A stretch of DNA of 61,326 bases from Bryobacterales bacterium (GTDB lineage Bacteria > Acidobacteriota > Terriglobia > Bryobacterales > UBA6623). Where the stretch lies: assembly GCA_028819235.1 (NCBI GenBank), contig JAPPMC010000300.1, positions 5,864 to 67,189 of the forward strand, in the 5' to 3' direction. Positions within the stretch are counted from its first letter, which is position 1; each line of letters opens with the position of its first letter. The notes below the pieces were generated by a model that was not told the DNA's origin, made no database searches, and saw nothing but the letters and a program-made list of their open reading frames with translations. The translations under genes were made by a program, and so were the position numbers. Shown piece by piece: positions 28,417 to 36,567 of the stretch.

Positions 28417-28685
28417 GAGGCCCCCTGGGCTATCCCACGCACGCTTGTTCGATCCTCACCCCCAGAGGCGACCGGATTCCTCGGTGGAGGGATCCATATC
28501 CCGAACACCACCGGCAAGGCATGCACGCGCGGACGCGGGTGAGTCCCTGCATGCTTGCGCTGCCCCAGGGGAGGCAAAGGAGTCGTGCTGGCTCTTTCTC
28601 GACCCTGTGGTCGAAGCGCTGCGTCCGCCACCGTCCCCAAGGGAAGCCTCCGAGGATTCGGCGTATAGGGCGGTACGCACCGCGC

Positions 28686-28985
28686 TTAGCGAGGGCGGCC
28701 CGTCAACCAGTTCCATGCGCGCACGTGGGATGCGGCGAGAATGCCCGCATGGGCATATGGACTCTCGGAGACAAACGCGCGCGCGGCATCGAGCGAGGGG
28801 GCTTCTAGCACCAGCAACAATCCGGAGATGGTCTCGCCATCTTCGCCGAGCGTCGGTCCACCGTGATGAACGGTCACGTCAGCATGACGGGTGGGATCGT
28901 GAACGTAGGCGGCGAATGCGTCGGCCAAGCGGGACCGTTGCTGTCCCATCTCCTGTTTGTGAGTCGCGAATACTGCGAAATACAT
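28686..28985 (-). CDS. YCII-related domain protein
   Basis: A 99-residue single-domain protein of the YCII/dimeric alpha-beta barrel group. MYFAVFATHKQEMGQQRSRL opens the domain. The central His/Asp region (DVTVHHGGPTLGEDGE) and the SESPYAHAGIL segment match the FxxxDPYxxAG-type helix of the family. Members are small cytosolic proteins of poorly defined enzymatic function. ATG 28985 is chosen because the domain starts there and AAGGGGA lies just upstream. It stands alone between the transporter operon and a gene-poor stretch. Confidence 0.75.
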   Translation of the reverse strand: MYFAVFATHKQEMGQQRSRLADAFAAYVHDPTRHADVTVHHGGPTLGEDGETISGLLLVLEAPSLDAARAFVSESPYAHAGILAASHVRAWNWLTGRPR

Positions 28986-29164
28986 TTGTCGGTCCCCTTT
29001 TCTCAGAGTGGCTTGAATGACAACTCTCAGCGCATGTGCAGCCGGTGCGGGCTCCCTCACAGCCGAAATTCACCGCATATAGTATCACGAGCTTCTGTAC
29101 GAATCCGAAGCATTCTTAGCGCGCACGACCTAGTCTAGATCTCGCACCGTCCTGAGCTGGAGTC

Positions 29165-29524
29165 TCATACTTGGTATTGGGATTGACCCCGGCAATCCAC
29201 CAGCATCTGATACAGGAGGAACCTGTGCGCAACCTCACCATAGCCGCGCTCGAAGACAGCAATTGCCGCATCCTCCATTGTCTCGCCAACTTGGGAAAAA
29301 TGCGCCCAAGCACCCTCTCCTCCCGCCCCTGAGGCGAGACCCGCTGCCAGCGCCGCTCCCCCAGCGACAAGCTCCGCGGCCCCTGCTGGTGACTCACCTT
29401 CAAGCGCCGCGGAAAGACCGTGACCAGCTCCCTCCGCCCCGATGAGGTCAGGACTGGCTGCGCGCAGATCGCCACCTCCCGCAGCAGTCCCTGTCCGCTG
29501 AACTGGTCGACGTGAGCGAGCCAC
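29165..29524 (-). CDS. possible hypothetical protein, N-terminus uncertain
   Basis: A 119-codon frame whose C-terminal half looks protein-like (AHFSQVGETMEDAAIAVFER, then GYGEVAHRFLLYQMLVDC). The N-terminal half is Ala/Gly-rich. A neighbouring frame upstream (GRLGEARLAEWLAHVDQFSG near 29540) is also plausible, so a frameshift near 29460 may split a longer gene. No family was recognised. Confidence 0.3.
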   Translation of the reverse strand: MARSRRPVQRTGTAAGGGDLRAASPDLIGAEGAGHGLSAALEGESPAGAAELVAGGAALAAGLASGAGGEGAWAHFSQVGETMEDAAIAVFERGYGEVAHRFLLYQMLVDCRGQSQYQV

Positions 29525-29943
29525 TCTGCCAGACGCGCCTCGCCCAATCGGCCGGCCGTCAGTGCCGGCCAGAGCACTCGCGTCCTGACCTGAATGCAGC
29601 AGTCGCCTCGACCATCAACGCTCTTGGGACCATGCTCGGTCGCTGCGCGCTGACGCCGAATTGGACTCAGATGACACTCAAGCGGCACTTGCCCGCTCTA
29701 GATCGCCGGCGGTCCCAGCCTCCGGCATTGGCCACCGGCCGGCATCGTGCCTTTGGGATGAGGGTCAAGACCCCGGCAGCCATTCGAACTGTACCGTGCC
29801 GCCGTCAAGGAGGCCGAGCGCCCAAAGGCGCCTGTTGTTCCGATGTGGACCGCCTGGATCCTTGGGCTATGGGCTGATTGTCAGAGGACCTTCGATTGCA
29901 ACATGTCCGCCTTTCGGGAGGCGCTGCAAGCCCACCGATTTGC
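29525..29943. other. intergenic region, nothing firm
   Basis: About 420 bases between the doubtful small gene and the 3' end of the large oxygenase. Frames are short and mutually overlapping. Possible 5' remains of the split gene near 29540-29600 are the only hint of former coding. Confidence 0.45.
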
Positions 29944-32310
29944 TCAGCCACCATGTGCGCATGCAGTCCTGAGCCGTTGCACGCGCTCTTCGGCATATGC
30001 TGCCAAACTGCCTATCGGCGCCGATCGAATCAGCGACTCCATCTGCTCGAGGTCTCTGGCATACTCCGCGATCCTTGCCCGGAAGTCGGTCCGGTTCTTC
30101 GTGCAGACGAGCTTGTACGGGCGTCCTGTGCGCACAGTCCGACTATCCATCGGTAGGCGATGCCTCTTGATCTTGTTGCTGAGGTGGTAGCGGAGATCCT
30201 GCCTGATCGCGAATGTCCTGGACCGGCTGCTCCGGTCGCTACAGAAGCTCTTGAAGGGACGGCAGGCCTCACATCCGCACTTGATTTCTGCCCTGACGTG
30301 CCAGTCGCGAGGCGCTTCAGGCGGAGTGGCACTGCGGCTCAGCAGGAAATCGGTCGCATGGCGCCACAGAATCGAGAAACTCTCCTTTCCGGCGTGGGTC
30401 GACAGATGCGCCAGGGCAGTTGGAATGGCCCGATCCGGGGCGACCGAAGTCGGCCGCTGGGCAAGAAGCCGTGCCGAAGCGGCCGCTTCCGCATCTAGAT
30501 CGAATTCCCAGCCCAGTCGGAGGATCGCGGCGATCGAAGCTGAGTCGAAGTCCTGCGGTTGCACTCCAGTTCCCCACGAGGAAGACCGGTGCGCACTGGA
30601 ATCGAGCGCCTCTCGCAGCGATCCGTGCACAGTCCGGGCAGACTTTCGGAGAGCGCCGGACCAGGTGTCGTCCGCGTTCGAGCTGATCCGGTCGCGGAGA
30701 CGGAGGACCAAGTCGGGCAGGCTTCGGGGGTAGTGCTTCAGATGCCTCTCGATGAGCTCCGGAAGGAAGCGGCCCATGACGTCCGGTCCAATCGTCGCGG
30801 CAAAGTCGATCAGCGCGTCGTCCTCCTGCGTGGAGTACCGGGGCAGCACGCACTCAGCGAGGAATCGTTCTGCGTGGGGTTGGGCTCCGGGGCCCAGACT
30901 CTTCAAGAGGCCGAGCATCTTGGCGCGCGCCCGGCCCGGCCCGCGTCCGTAGCCGACGTTCGTCCTGGGCCAAGCTTCTAGGATTTCGTGGACCAGCCCC
31001 AATTGCTGGAGGGTCGGATGCCCCGGGCTGGTCCCCTCGATCTGCGCCAGCGCGTACTCCACAGCCCCGCCGATGCCCGCCCGGGCAAGGACCCTGACCG
31101 TCTTTGCCCTGGGCCAAAGCACCAGCGCCGCGTTCAGATACGCGTGCTCGACCATGGCGCCGCCGTTGCCCATCGCCTCGTGCAGCTCGGCCTCATCCGG
31201 ATAGGCATCAGCAAGGACATCGACAGGCAGGAGTTCCCCGTCCAAGAGGGGCACCTGCCCGAACTCGGGCGAACTGCCGTCCTCGGACTTCCAGCTGTCC
31301 AACCAGCATTCGCTCTCGTCGACTTCGCTGATCTCGTCGTCTGCAGCGGGTCCGTCGTCGTCGTATCCGTAGTACTCGTACTCTGGAGTTCCCATCTCGC
31401 GAATGTGTAGGATCGCGGAATGTAGGCAGCAGTCTGAGCGTCCGGCAGCTTGTGCCAGGACATCTGCGACCGCGGCATCGACACCCTTGAGCGCGTCGAA
31501 AGAGAGACCGGCTTGGCTGTACCCGTGGTCGAGCAACCACACCAGCTTGTCGGTCCCGTCCGCTCGCCGGCTCCACCCTGCCAGAAGCGCCTCGATCGCA
31601 TCGACCTGGCCCCCGTAGTCCGGCGCGAGCCCCGCTCCGGGCGGCCGGTCGCCGCTTAGGATCAGGTTGAAGACCAGAGAAACGCGGTGTCCCATCGTGA
31701 GGGGCCGGGTCTCATGGCGGCAGTCGGAGTAGAACGCGGCGTACGCCAGCTCGTCCGCATACCTGACGCACAGGTCCACCACAGTCTCGCGGCCGTCGTG
31801 CCGAACGACGAGCTCGCCACCCTCGCCCGCCGCTGGAAGTGACACCACCAGCGTGCCCACCATGCCCACCGCTTTCTCCGAGTCCCGGTGCTCCACGAAG
31901 AACCCGCCCTCCTCATAGACCAGCAGCTTGTACAGCCGGGCGCTTAGGCGCTCCTGCGAACAGCCGATTCCCTCCGCAACTCTCACCACCATCTTGGCGA
32001 GTGTCGTCTTCCAGTTCGGGCCGCCCAAGTGCACCTGCGTCGAATCGATCTGCCAGCACTTTCGGACTGATGTGTCTACCAGCGTTCGTGTACCCCTTCC
32101 GTACGGGGCCTGCTCCGCAACTCCGACCAGCGCCTGCGCCTGACTCTCTGGAACCGGAAACGAGATCGCACCGACACCGTCGACCCTCATGCGTGGCATG
32201 GGTTCCGCAGACCTGCCGTGAAAGCAGTAATCCCCGGGCCGATCTACGCTACTGAGCAATTCCTCAAGCCGCTTCTGACTGACGTTGTATCGGACCGAAG
32301 TTACTCCCAT
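29944..32310 (-). CDS. very large 2-oxoglutarate/Fe(II) oxygenase-domain protein
   Basis: A 788-residue protein with an N-terminal prolyl-4-hydroxylase-like 2OG-Fe(II) dioxygenase domain (about 40-220). The iron ligands fit FFVEHRDSEK (H141, D143) and H199 in YSDCRHETRP. R209, ten residues after H199, would bind 2-oxoglutarate. The remaining ~560 residues are helical and repeat-like (LGLVHEILEAW, LLKSLGPGAQPHAERFL), with an acidic insert (YYGYDDDGPAADDEISEVDE). Near residue 685 there is a cysteine cluster (CGCEACRPFKSFC) that may bind zinc. I recall long 2OG oxygenases of this kind in Streptomyces and fungi, without assigned substrates. There is no signal peptide and it is a single-gene unit. 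Confidence 0.8.
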   Translation of the reverse strand: MGVTSVRYNVSQKRLEELLSSVDRPGDYCFHGRSAEPMPRMRVDGVGAISFPVPESQAQALVGVAEQAPYGRGTRTLVDTSVRKCWQIDSTQVHLGGPNWKTTLAKMVVRVAEGIGCSQERLSARLYKLLVYEEGGFFVEHRDSEKAVGMVGTLVVSLPAAGEGGELVVRHDGRETVVDLCVRYADELAYAAFYSDCRHETRPLTMGHRVSLVFNLILSGDRPPGAGLAPDYGGQVDAIEALLAGWSRRADGTDKLVWLLDHGYSQAGLSFDALKGVDAAVADVLAQAAGRSDCCLHSAILHIREMGTPEYEYYGYDDDGPAADDEISEVDESECWLDSWKSEDGSSPEFGQVPLLDGELLPVDVLADAYPDEAELHEAMGNGGAMVEHAYLNAALVLWPRAKTVRVLARAGIGGAVEYALAQIEGTSPGHPTLQQLGLVHEILEAWPRTNVGYGRGPGRARAKMLGLLKSLGPGAQPHAERFLAECVLPRYSTQEDDALIDFAATIGPDVMGRFLPELIERHLKHYPRSLPDLVLRLRDRISSNADDTWSGALRKSARTVHGSLREALDSSAHRSSSWGTGVQPQDFDSASIAAILRLGWEFDLDAEAAASARLLAQRPTSVAPDRAIPTALAHLSTHAGKESFSILWRHATDFLLSRSATPPEAPRDWHVRAEIKCGCEACRPFKSFCSDRSSRSRTFAIRQDLRYHLSNKIKRHRLPMDSRTVRTGRPYKLVCTKNRTDFRARIAEYARDLEQMESLIRSAPIGSLAAYAEERVQRLRTACAHGG

Positions 32311-32441
32311 CCGTCCCTCGTGCGCCTCCCGCGATGCTCTGCCCAGCCGCCTGTTGCCACCCGAATTCCCGAACGGACAGAGTCCACCTCCGCGACGTGC
32401 TGGGATGCGCGTGCCGGGTGCTGGCCGCGATCAAGCTCAGC

Positions 32442-33010
32442 TTACCAGCGCTCCGAGGCCAAGCTCGTGCAGGTCCGGACCGGCACTATACCCCGTAGTT
32501 CGGGCACCCGCCCGTACGGAATCGGGGTCGTGAGAGGGTTCGGGGCCGGCTCGCTAGCGCTGGGCCGAACGGGCGTAAAGGGGGCGATCACCGTGACAGC
32601 CACAAGCGCTGGGTCATCACCAAGCTCTTCCTGACCTCGGCAACGGTCGAGATTCCGGAGGACTGCTTGGACGGGGTCGGGGAGGCTCGAATCTCGCCTC
32701 CTTGCCAGCGATTCAACGAGACCGCGTAGGCCGAAGTCCTCATGCTCCCCGTTTATTGCATCTGTCAATACGTCCGAGTGGAGGACCGGCCAATCGCCCG
32801 GTCCGAGACACGCCTCGAACCCGTCGCAGCCCGTGTCAGAGGACATTCCCAATTACTGTCCCGACCCGCCCAGTGCGACTGACGCGCTGTCCCGCGGACT
32901 CGGAATCGGATCAAAACCTCCCGCAAGCGCGCAAGGCAGTGCCCCAGCCGCCGGGTTGAGAATGCCAGACAGAATCGTGAAGTGCTGTTCACCCCCCGAT
33001 CGATAGGGAA
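32442..33010 (-). pseudogene. decayed SpoIIE/RsbU-type PP2C phosphatase C-terminus
   Basis: Read on the minus strand, HFTILSGILNPAAGALPCAL (about 32990-32930), an in-frame TAA at 32853-32855 and then ACLGPGDWPVLHSDVLTDAI, LRGLVESLARRR and EELGDDPALVAVTVI reproduce the C-terminal half of a SpoIIE/RsbU PP2C-type serine phosphatase. Family motifs are LxPGDxLVLYSDGLTEA and SDDITLLVV. The catalytic Gly in YSDG is Val here, an internal stop is present, and the N-terminal half is not detectable. This is therefore a relic. Intact relatives dephosphorylate anti-anti-sigma factors. Confidence 0.65.
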
Positions 33011-33415
33011 CAGCGAGTACGGCCACGGGATGACGTGCTCGGTCCAGGTGGACGAGGGATAGTTGTCAGCGCTACTGAGCCGAAAAAAGCGACCGTCCCG
33101 TGGAACCCTTTGCTGAACCCGTACAGGCTGACCAGACCGAGGGCGGTCCCGAACGCATTGCACGTTTCGCTACCGAACTTCTCGCCTCCCCATGGCTGCC
33201 AGCAGGGCGACGTATGGTTTGCACGTGCTCGCTATGCCGGTCCGGCTTCGCGACAAACCTAGATGCACCTCTTCGGACGACACGGGCTCCGCCGGGGACG
33301 GTTCGGGGCCACTGCTGAGGACTTCTCGCTCGGGTTCGCCTCGGGGACGCGAGTCCGGGAGCGAAGAGCGGCCCAAGCCGGTTGGCGAGTCGAGTCGACT
33401 TCCTGACTCCAGAGT
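33011..33415. other. intergenic region, nothing recognised
   Basis: About 400 bases between the phosphatase relic and the VapC gene. The missing N-terminal half of the phosphatase would be expected here, but no frame shows PP2C or sensor-domain sequence. Confidence 0.45.
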
Positions 33416-33901
33416 TCAGCGATCTCGGCGATGGATCGCTGACCCTTGGTGGACAGTGAGCGAGGATTCTTCAAGACGCGGAGGCATGCGCCAGCGCAGG
33501 CCGGGGAAGCGCGCAAAGTCCCCATCGAGTGTGATCCATTCGCAACCCGACTCAATGGCCATAGCCGCCAAGTACGCGTCAGGGATGAGATTTCCCTTCG
33601 CCTCGGCCTTCATGCACAGACCAGAGAAGATCTCCCAGTGGCGCAGGCCCGGATTGACTGGAACGGCATGCGGATGTGCGAGTAGGACTCTTGCGAATCT
33701 CATGGCGTGCTCGAGAGGGGACGGTCGAGCGAAGATGCGGGGGAGCGTAACAATGCGGAGGAAGCCGCTGACCACAAGACCAGACGTTCCGAACGGCTCT
33801 TGGCCAGTCAACACCGACTGAAGAAAGCTTCGGCAACGAGCGTGCTCCGGATGGTCGTCAAGGTACGCGGCCACGAGCACATTCACGTCAGTCAGAATCA
33901 C
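33416..33901 (-). CDS. vapC: PIN-domain ribonuclease toxin VapC
   Basis: A 161-residue PIN-domain toxin of the TA-system VapC group (Mtu-type PIN family). It should cleave RNA using Mg2+. Acidic residues seen are D5 (MILTDVNVLVAAY), D in LIPDAYLAAMA and the pair in ITLDGDFARFPGLRW. VVSGFLRIVTLPRIF is a subfamily signature. Compared with the usual ~135-145 residues, the C-terminus has an extra ~18 residues after FPGLRW. Its start overlaps the antitoxin stop by 14 bp, the normal arrangement. Confidence 0.9.
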   Translation of the reverse strand: MILTDVNVLVAAYLDDHPEHARCRSFLQSVLTGQEPFGTSGLVVSGFLRIVTLPRIFARPSPLEHAMRFARVLLAHPHAVPVNPGLRHWEIFSGLCMKAEAKGNLIPDAYLAAMAIESGCEWITLDGDFARFPGLRWRMPPRLEESSLTVHQGSAIHRRDR

Positions 33902-34136
33902 CCAAGCCCTCCATCACGTCCAGCAGCGCGGCAGAATTGTTCAGATCGATTCCGGGCAAGACTCCTGAGCCATGGAACACTGGAAGGTCGGTTTCGGGTC
34001 TCGGCGCTTCCTCGCAGTTCGCTAGGTACATGCGAACCGCATCTTGGACTTGAGCTGTGACCGTTAGGCCCAACTTGGCCTTGCGCTTCTTCAGGCGACG
34101 AAGCAGCTCGTCGTCGAAGTTCATCGTGACTCGCAT
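33888..34136 (-). CDS. vapB: VapB-type antitoxin
   Basis: An 82-residue antitoxin gene directly upstream of vapC. The N-terminal MRVTMNFDDELLRRLKKRKA is a ribbon-helix-helix-type DNA-binding segment. The C-terminal half (VLPGIDLNNSAALLDVME) fits the toxin-neutralising tail with a conserved GxDLNNSxxLLDxM pattern. ATG 34136 is chosen over an upstream start at 34232 because the domain begins there and a palindromic operator candidate lies 20 bp upstream. VapB and VapBC should repress their own promoter. Confidence 0.85.
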   Translation of the reverse strand: MRVTMNFDDELLRRLKKRKAKLGLTVTAQVQDAVRMYLANCEEAPRPETDLPVFHGSGVLPGIDLNNSAALLDVMEGLGDSD

Positions 34137-34153
34137 GCACCAAACATAGCAGA

Positions 34154-34170
34154 TATGCATAAATGCACAT
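34154..34170 (-). promoter_or_regulatory. putative VapB operator palindrome
   Basis: TGCAT-AA-ATGCA (34156-34167) is a 5-bp-arm palindrome in an AT-rich patch of an otherwise GC-rich stretch, 20 bases upstream of the vapB ATG. Position and symmetry suit autoregulation by the ribbon-helix-helix antitoxin. This is positional inference only. Confidence 0.45.
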
Positions 34171-34448
34171 CCCAGCCTTGCAGCGATTCCGTGAATGGAC
34201 TCCCGTCCTCCAGACGCTTGCAGGCCGCTCATGTCAGTCTCGTCTCGACCGCACCTCCGGAATTCGAGTCTGCGGCCGTAGGAACTCTGATCGGAACGGC
34301 CACAGGGGACCTTGATTAGCCCATCTATAGCCAGAATTCCCGTCGGCGAGCGGCGGTCTGCCTAAGGACGTCACGATGCGCCTGCCGCAATTGCTCGGAT
34401 GGGCGGCGGTCAGCCCAGCCGGCCATTGGCCCTCTCGCCGCCTTGGAG
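34171..34448. other. intergenic region upstream of vapB
   Basis: About 280 bases between the vapB operator candidate and the 3' end of the cytochrome gene. It should include the vapBC promoter. No coding frame or hairpin is convincing. Confidence 0.4.
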
Positions 34449-36563
34449 CTACCAGTCCGCCAGAAGCTGTACGGCCCAGGCCGGAGTTTCCTCATCGTGG
34501 CAGGCTAGGCAGGCGTTCGGGCTCTCCTCGGGCCCGAACCGTTCGGTCATCGCGGCGTCGGGGATGTCGTCGATGCGGTGAGTCCCGGCCTGAAACATCA
34601 TGCTGTTCATGATCTTCGGCATGTGGCAGGCTGCGCAGCGGCTGGCAGCGGATTCCGGCGCATGCCGTGTGTGGTCCTCCAAGCCAGCCACTATCCCTCC
34701 GTGGCACTGCAGGCACATCTGGTCCCTGTTCTCGCGGAACTTCAGCGACGTGGGGTTGCTGGCGCTGTCCGCCGGGTGCGGGTCGTGGCAATGGCCGCAA
34801 TGTGCCTGTCCTTCGCGGTAGCACTGCGACCTCACGAATGACTCGACGATGAACGTGGTCTCCCGGAACCGGCCGTCCTTGTAGAATGCGCCCCTTGAGT
34901 AGTCCTCGTACGGGCGCTGAAGGCGGCTGCCCGGAAACTCTCCTCGGGCGTCGGGGTAGTTGATTTCTCCGCGGGATCCCAAGTCCACGATGGCCGATTG
35001 CATATGGCACTGCGCACAGACCGCGACATACCGCTCGTGCCCGACTTCCCCGAAACGGACGGGAAGTCCGCCTGCCTGCGCGTCGGGCCTTCCCTCGCGC
35101 ATCGCTTCGACGTGCGGCTGAGACGGGCCGTGGCACATTTCGCAGTTCACGCCAGCCTCCCGGAAGGTGATCCGCTCTGCGAGGACAAGAGCCCCTTCCG
35201 CGAGCACTTGGCTCGTGTGGCACGACGAGCAGTGCACCTGATAGTTCGTCTCCTTGCGCATGCGGTGAAAGTCGCCCACGCTCGACCTGTCGGAGGGGCC
35301 GCCGTCCAGCACGGCCCAGAAGTTGACCCATTCACCATGCAGGCGGTTGTACTGCAGCGGGAACACGTGGATGCGGCCGTCGGGGAGCCGGGTGGCATAG
35401 GCCTGCTGCCACTTCGAGCCGATCGTGTAGTCGACCCGGTAGCGTTTGGGCCCTGAGGGCGTTGGCATCTCAAGGTAGTGGACGCCCCCATCGACTACTG
35501 CCCGCCATGTTGCCGGGCCCGAGTCACCGGACCGGTCGGCGTCCTCGGAGAAGTCTCCGATGATGTTCTCCGGCTTGTACGGCCGGAACATCTTGGCCAT
35601 GCCCGTCTCGGCCCAAGCTTCGCTCACCTCCGCGTGGCAATCCGCGCACGCGTCGCTGCCGGCATAGCGTGCCGCGACCCCTCGCGTGCCTGCTCTGCCG
35701 CGCATGGCCCGGCCGCCGTGGCGCAGCCGTGGGATGGCCGAGAGGAATCCCTCGAATGATCCCGTCCCTGCCGGACCGGAACGCCAGATCTCTCGAAGCC
35801 GCTGCAGCGCTCGTTCCCGGGCCGGGCCGGTCTGCCGCGCCGCGCTGGCGAAGGCCCGCACGGAACCGTCTTTGTCTCCCAACTCCTGTTGCACGATCCC
35901 CAGCAGGAGCAATGCGATGCCATCGGCCGGGTTGAGCCGGGCCGATTCGAGCAGCCTCTCGCGGGACGATGCCAGCAGCTGGGCCCGCCGCTCACCTGAG
36001 GACCGGAGCCCGCGCGTGGCGAGTACCCTGCCTATGACGTACTCCGCCGAGGCCCCCAGTTGGCGCGCGATCTGCTCCCACTCCGCGCTTGGGTGGGCCA
36101 AGGGGTGGCGGAACCTCTGCAGGTAGTCCAGGGCAGCCCGGGAGCTCGCCTCCGCCTCTCCCAGCAGCCCCGCATGCACCATCACGTTCGCCATCGAGAC
36201 TTGCAGGGGGCTGTTCTCGGGCAGGATTCGCAGCGACGCCCGCCCGTGCGCGAGTGCCGCATCCAGATCGTTGAGTTCGATGCTGGCCTGCGCGGCGGCT
36301 TGGTGTGCCGAGCTTGTCATCCAAGACTTCGGGAAGCGTTGTAGGAACCGCTCTGCCAACCGGCGCTTGGTGGCCGGATCCGCCGCGGCGCGCATGTCCT
36401 CGAACGCGCCCTTCTCCTCTGGGTCCTCCATCGGATCCACCAGCGCGTGCAGAACGGTCTCATCGGAATAGAGCACGCGATCCAAGTCCTGCGCGCCCAC
36501 CACCGCGGCCCACAGGCAGACCGCTAGGGCGGCTGCGCATCGCCGACTCAGCACGTGAACCAA
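34449..36563 (-). CDS. octaheme c-type cytochrome with TPR N-terminal half
   Basis: A 704-residue exported protein. A signal peptide (LAVCLWAAVVGAQ) is followed by TPR-like helices (about 60-290, e.g. IALLLLGIVQQELGDKDGSV). Then come eight CxxCH heme-binding motifs: CADCH (306-310), CSSCH, CEMCH, CAQCH, CGHCH, CLQCH, CAACH and CLACH. The doublecys arrangement around GVNCEMCHGPSQPH resembles cytochrome c554-type folds. Such TPR-multiheme proteins occur in Acidobacteria and Planctomycetes and presumably move electrons in the periplasm; partners and substrates are unknown. It ends 4 bp from the sulfatase gene upstream (stop at 36568), so the two are one transcription unit. Confidence 0.87.
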   Translation of the reverse strand: MVHVLSRRCAAALAVCLWAAVVGAQDLDRVLYSDETVLHALVDPMEDPEEKGAFEDMRAAADPATKRRLAERFLQRFPKSWMTSSAHQAAAQASIELNDLDAALAHGRASLRILPENSPLQVSMANVMVHAGLLGEAEASSRAALDYLQRFRHPLAHPSAEWEQIARQLGASAEYVIGRVLATRGLRSSGERRAQLLASSRERLLESARLNPADGIALLLLGIVQQELGDKDGSVRAFASAARQTGPARERALQRLREIWRSGPAGTGSFEGFLSAIPRLRHGGRAMRGRAGTRGVAARYAGSDACADCHAEVSEAWAETGMAKMFRPYKPENIIGDFSEDADRSGDSGPATWRAVVDGGVHYLEMPTPSGPKRYRVDYTIGSKWQQAYATRLPDGRIHVFPLQYNRLHGEWVNFWAVLDGGPSDRSSVGDFHRMRKETNYQVHCSSCHTSQVLAEGALVLAERITFREAGVNCEMCHGPSQPHVEAMREGRPDAQAGGLPVRFGEVGHERYVAVCAQCHMQSAIVDLGSRGEINYPDARGEFPGSRLQRPYEDYSRGAFYKDGRFRETTFIVESFVRSQCYREGQAHCGHCHDPHPADSASNPTSLKFRENRDQMCLQCHGGIVAGLEDHTRHAPESAASRCAACHMPKIMNSMMFQAGTHRIDDIPDAAMTERFGPEESPNACLACHDEETPAWAVQLLADW

Positions 36564-36567
36564 AGTG

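Noticed and set aside
34492..35331. A 279-codon minus-strand frame inside the octaheme cytochrome gene
   Set aside because: It is an alternative frame of the same strand without CxxCH motifs. The cytochrome frame explains the region.
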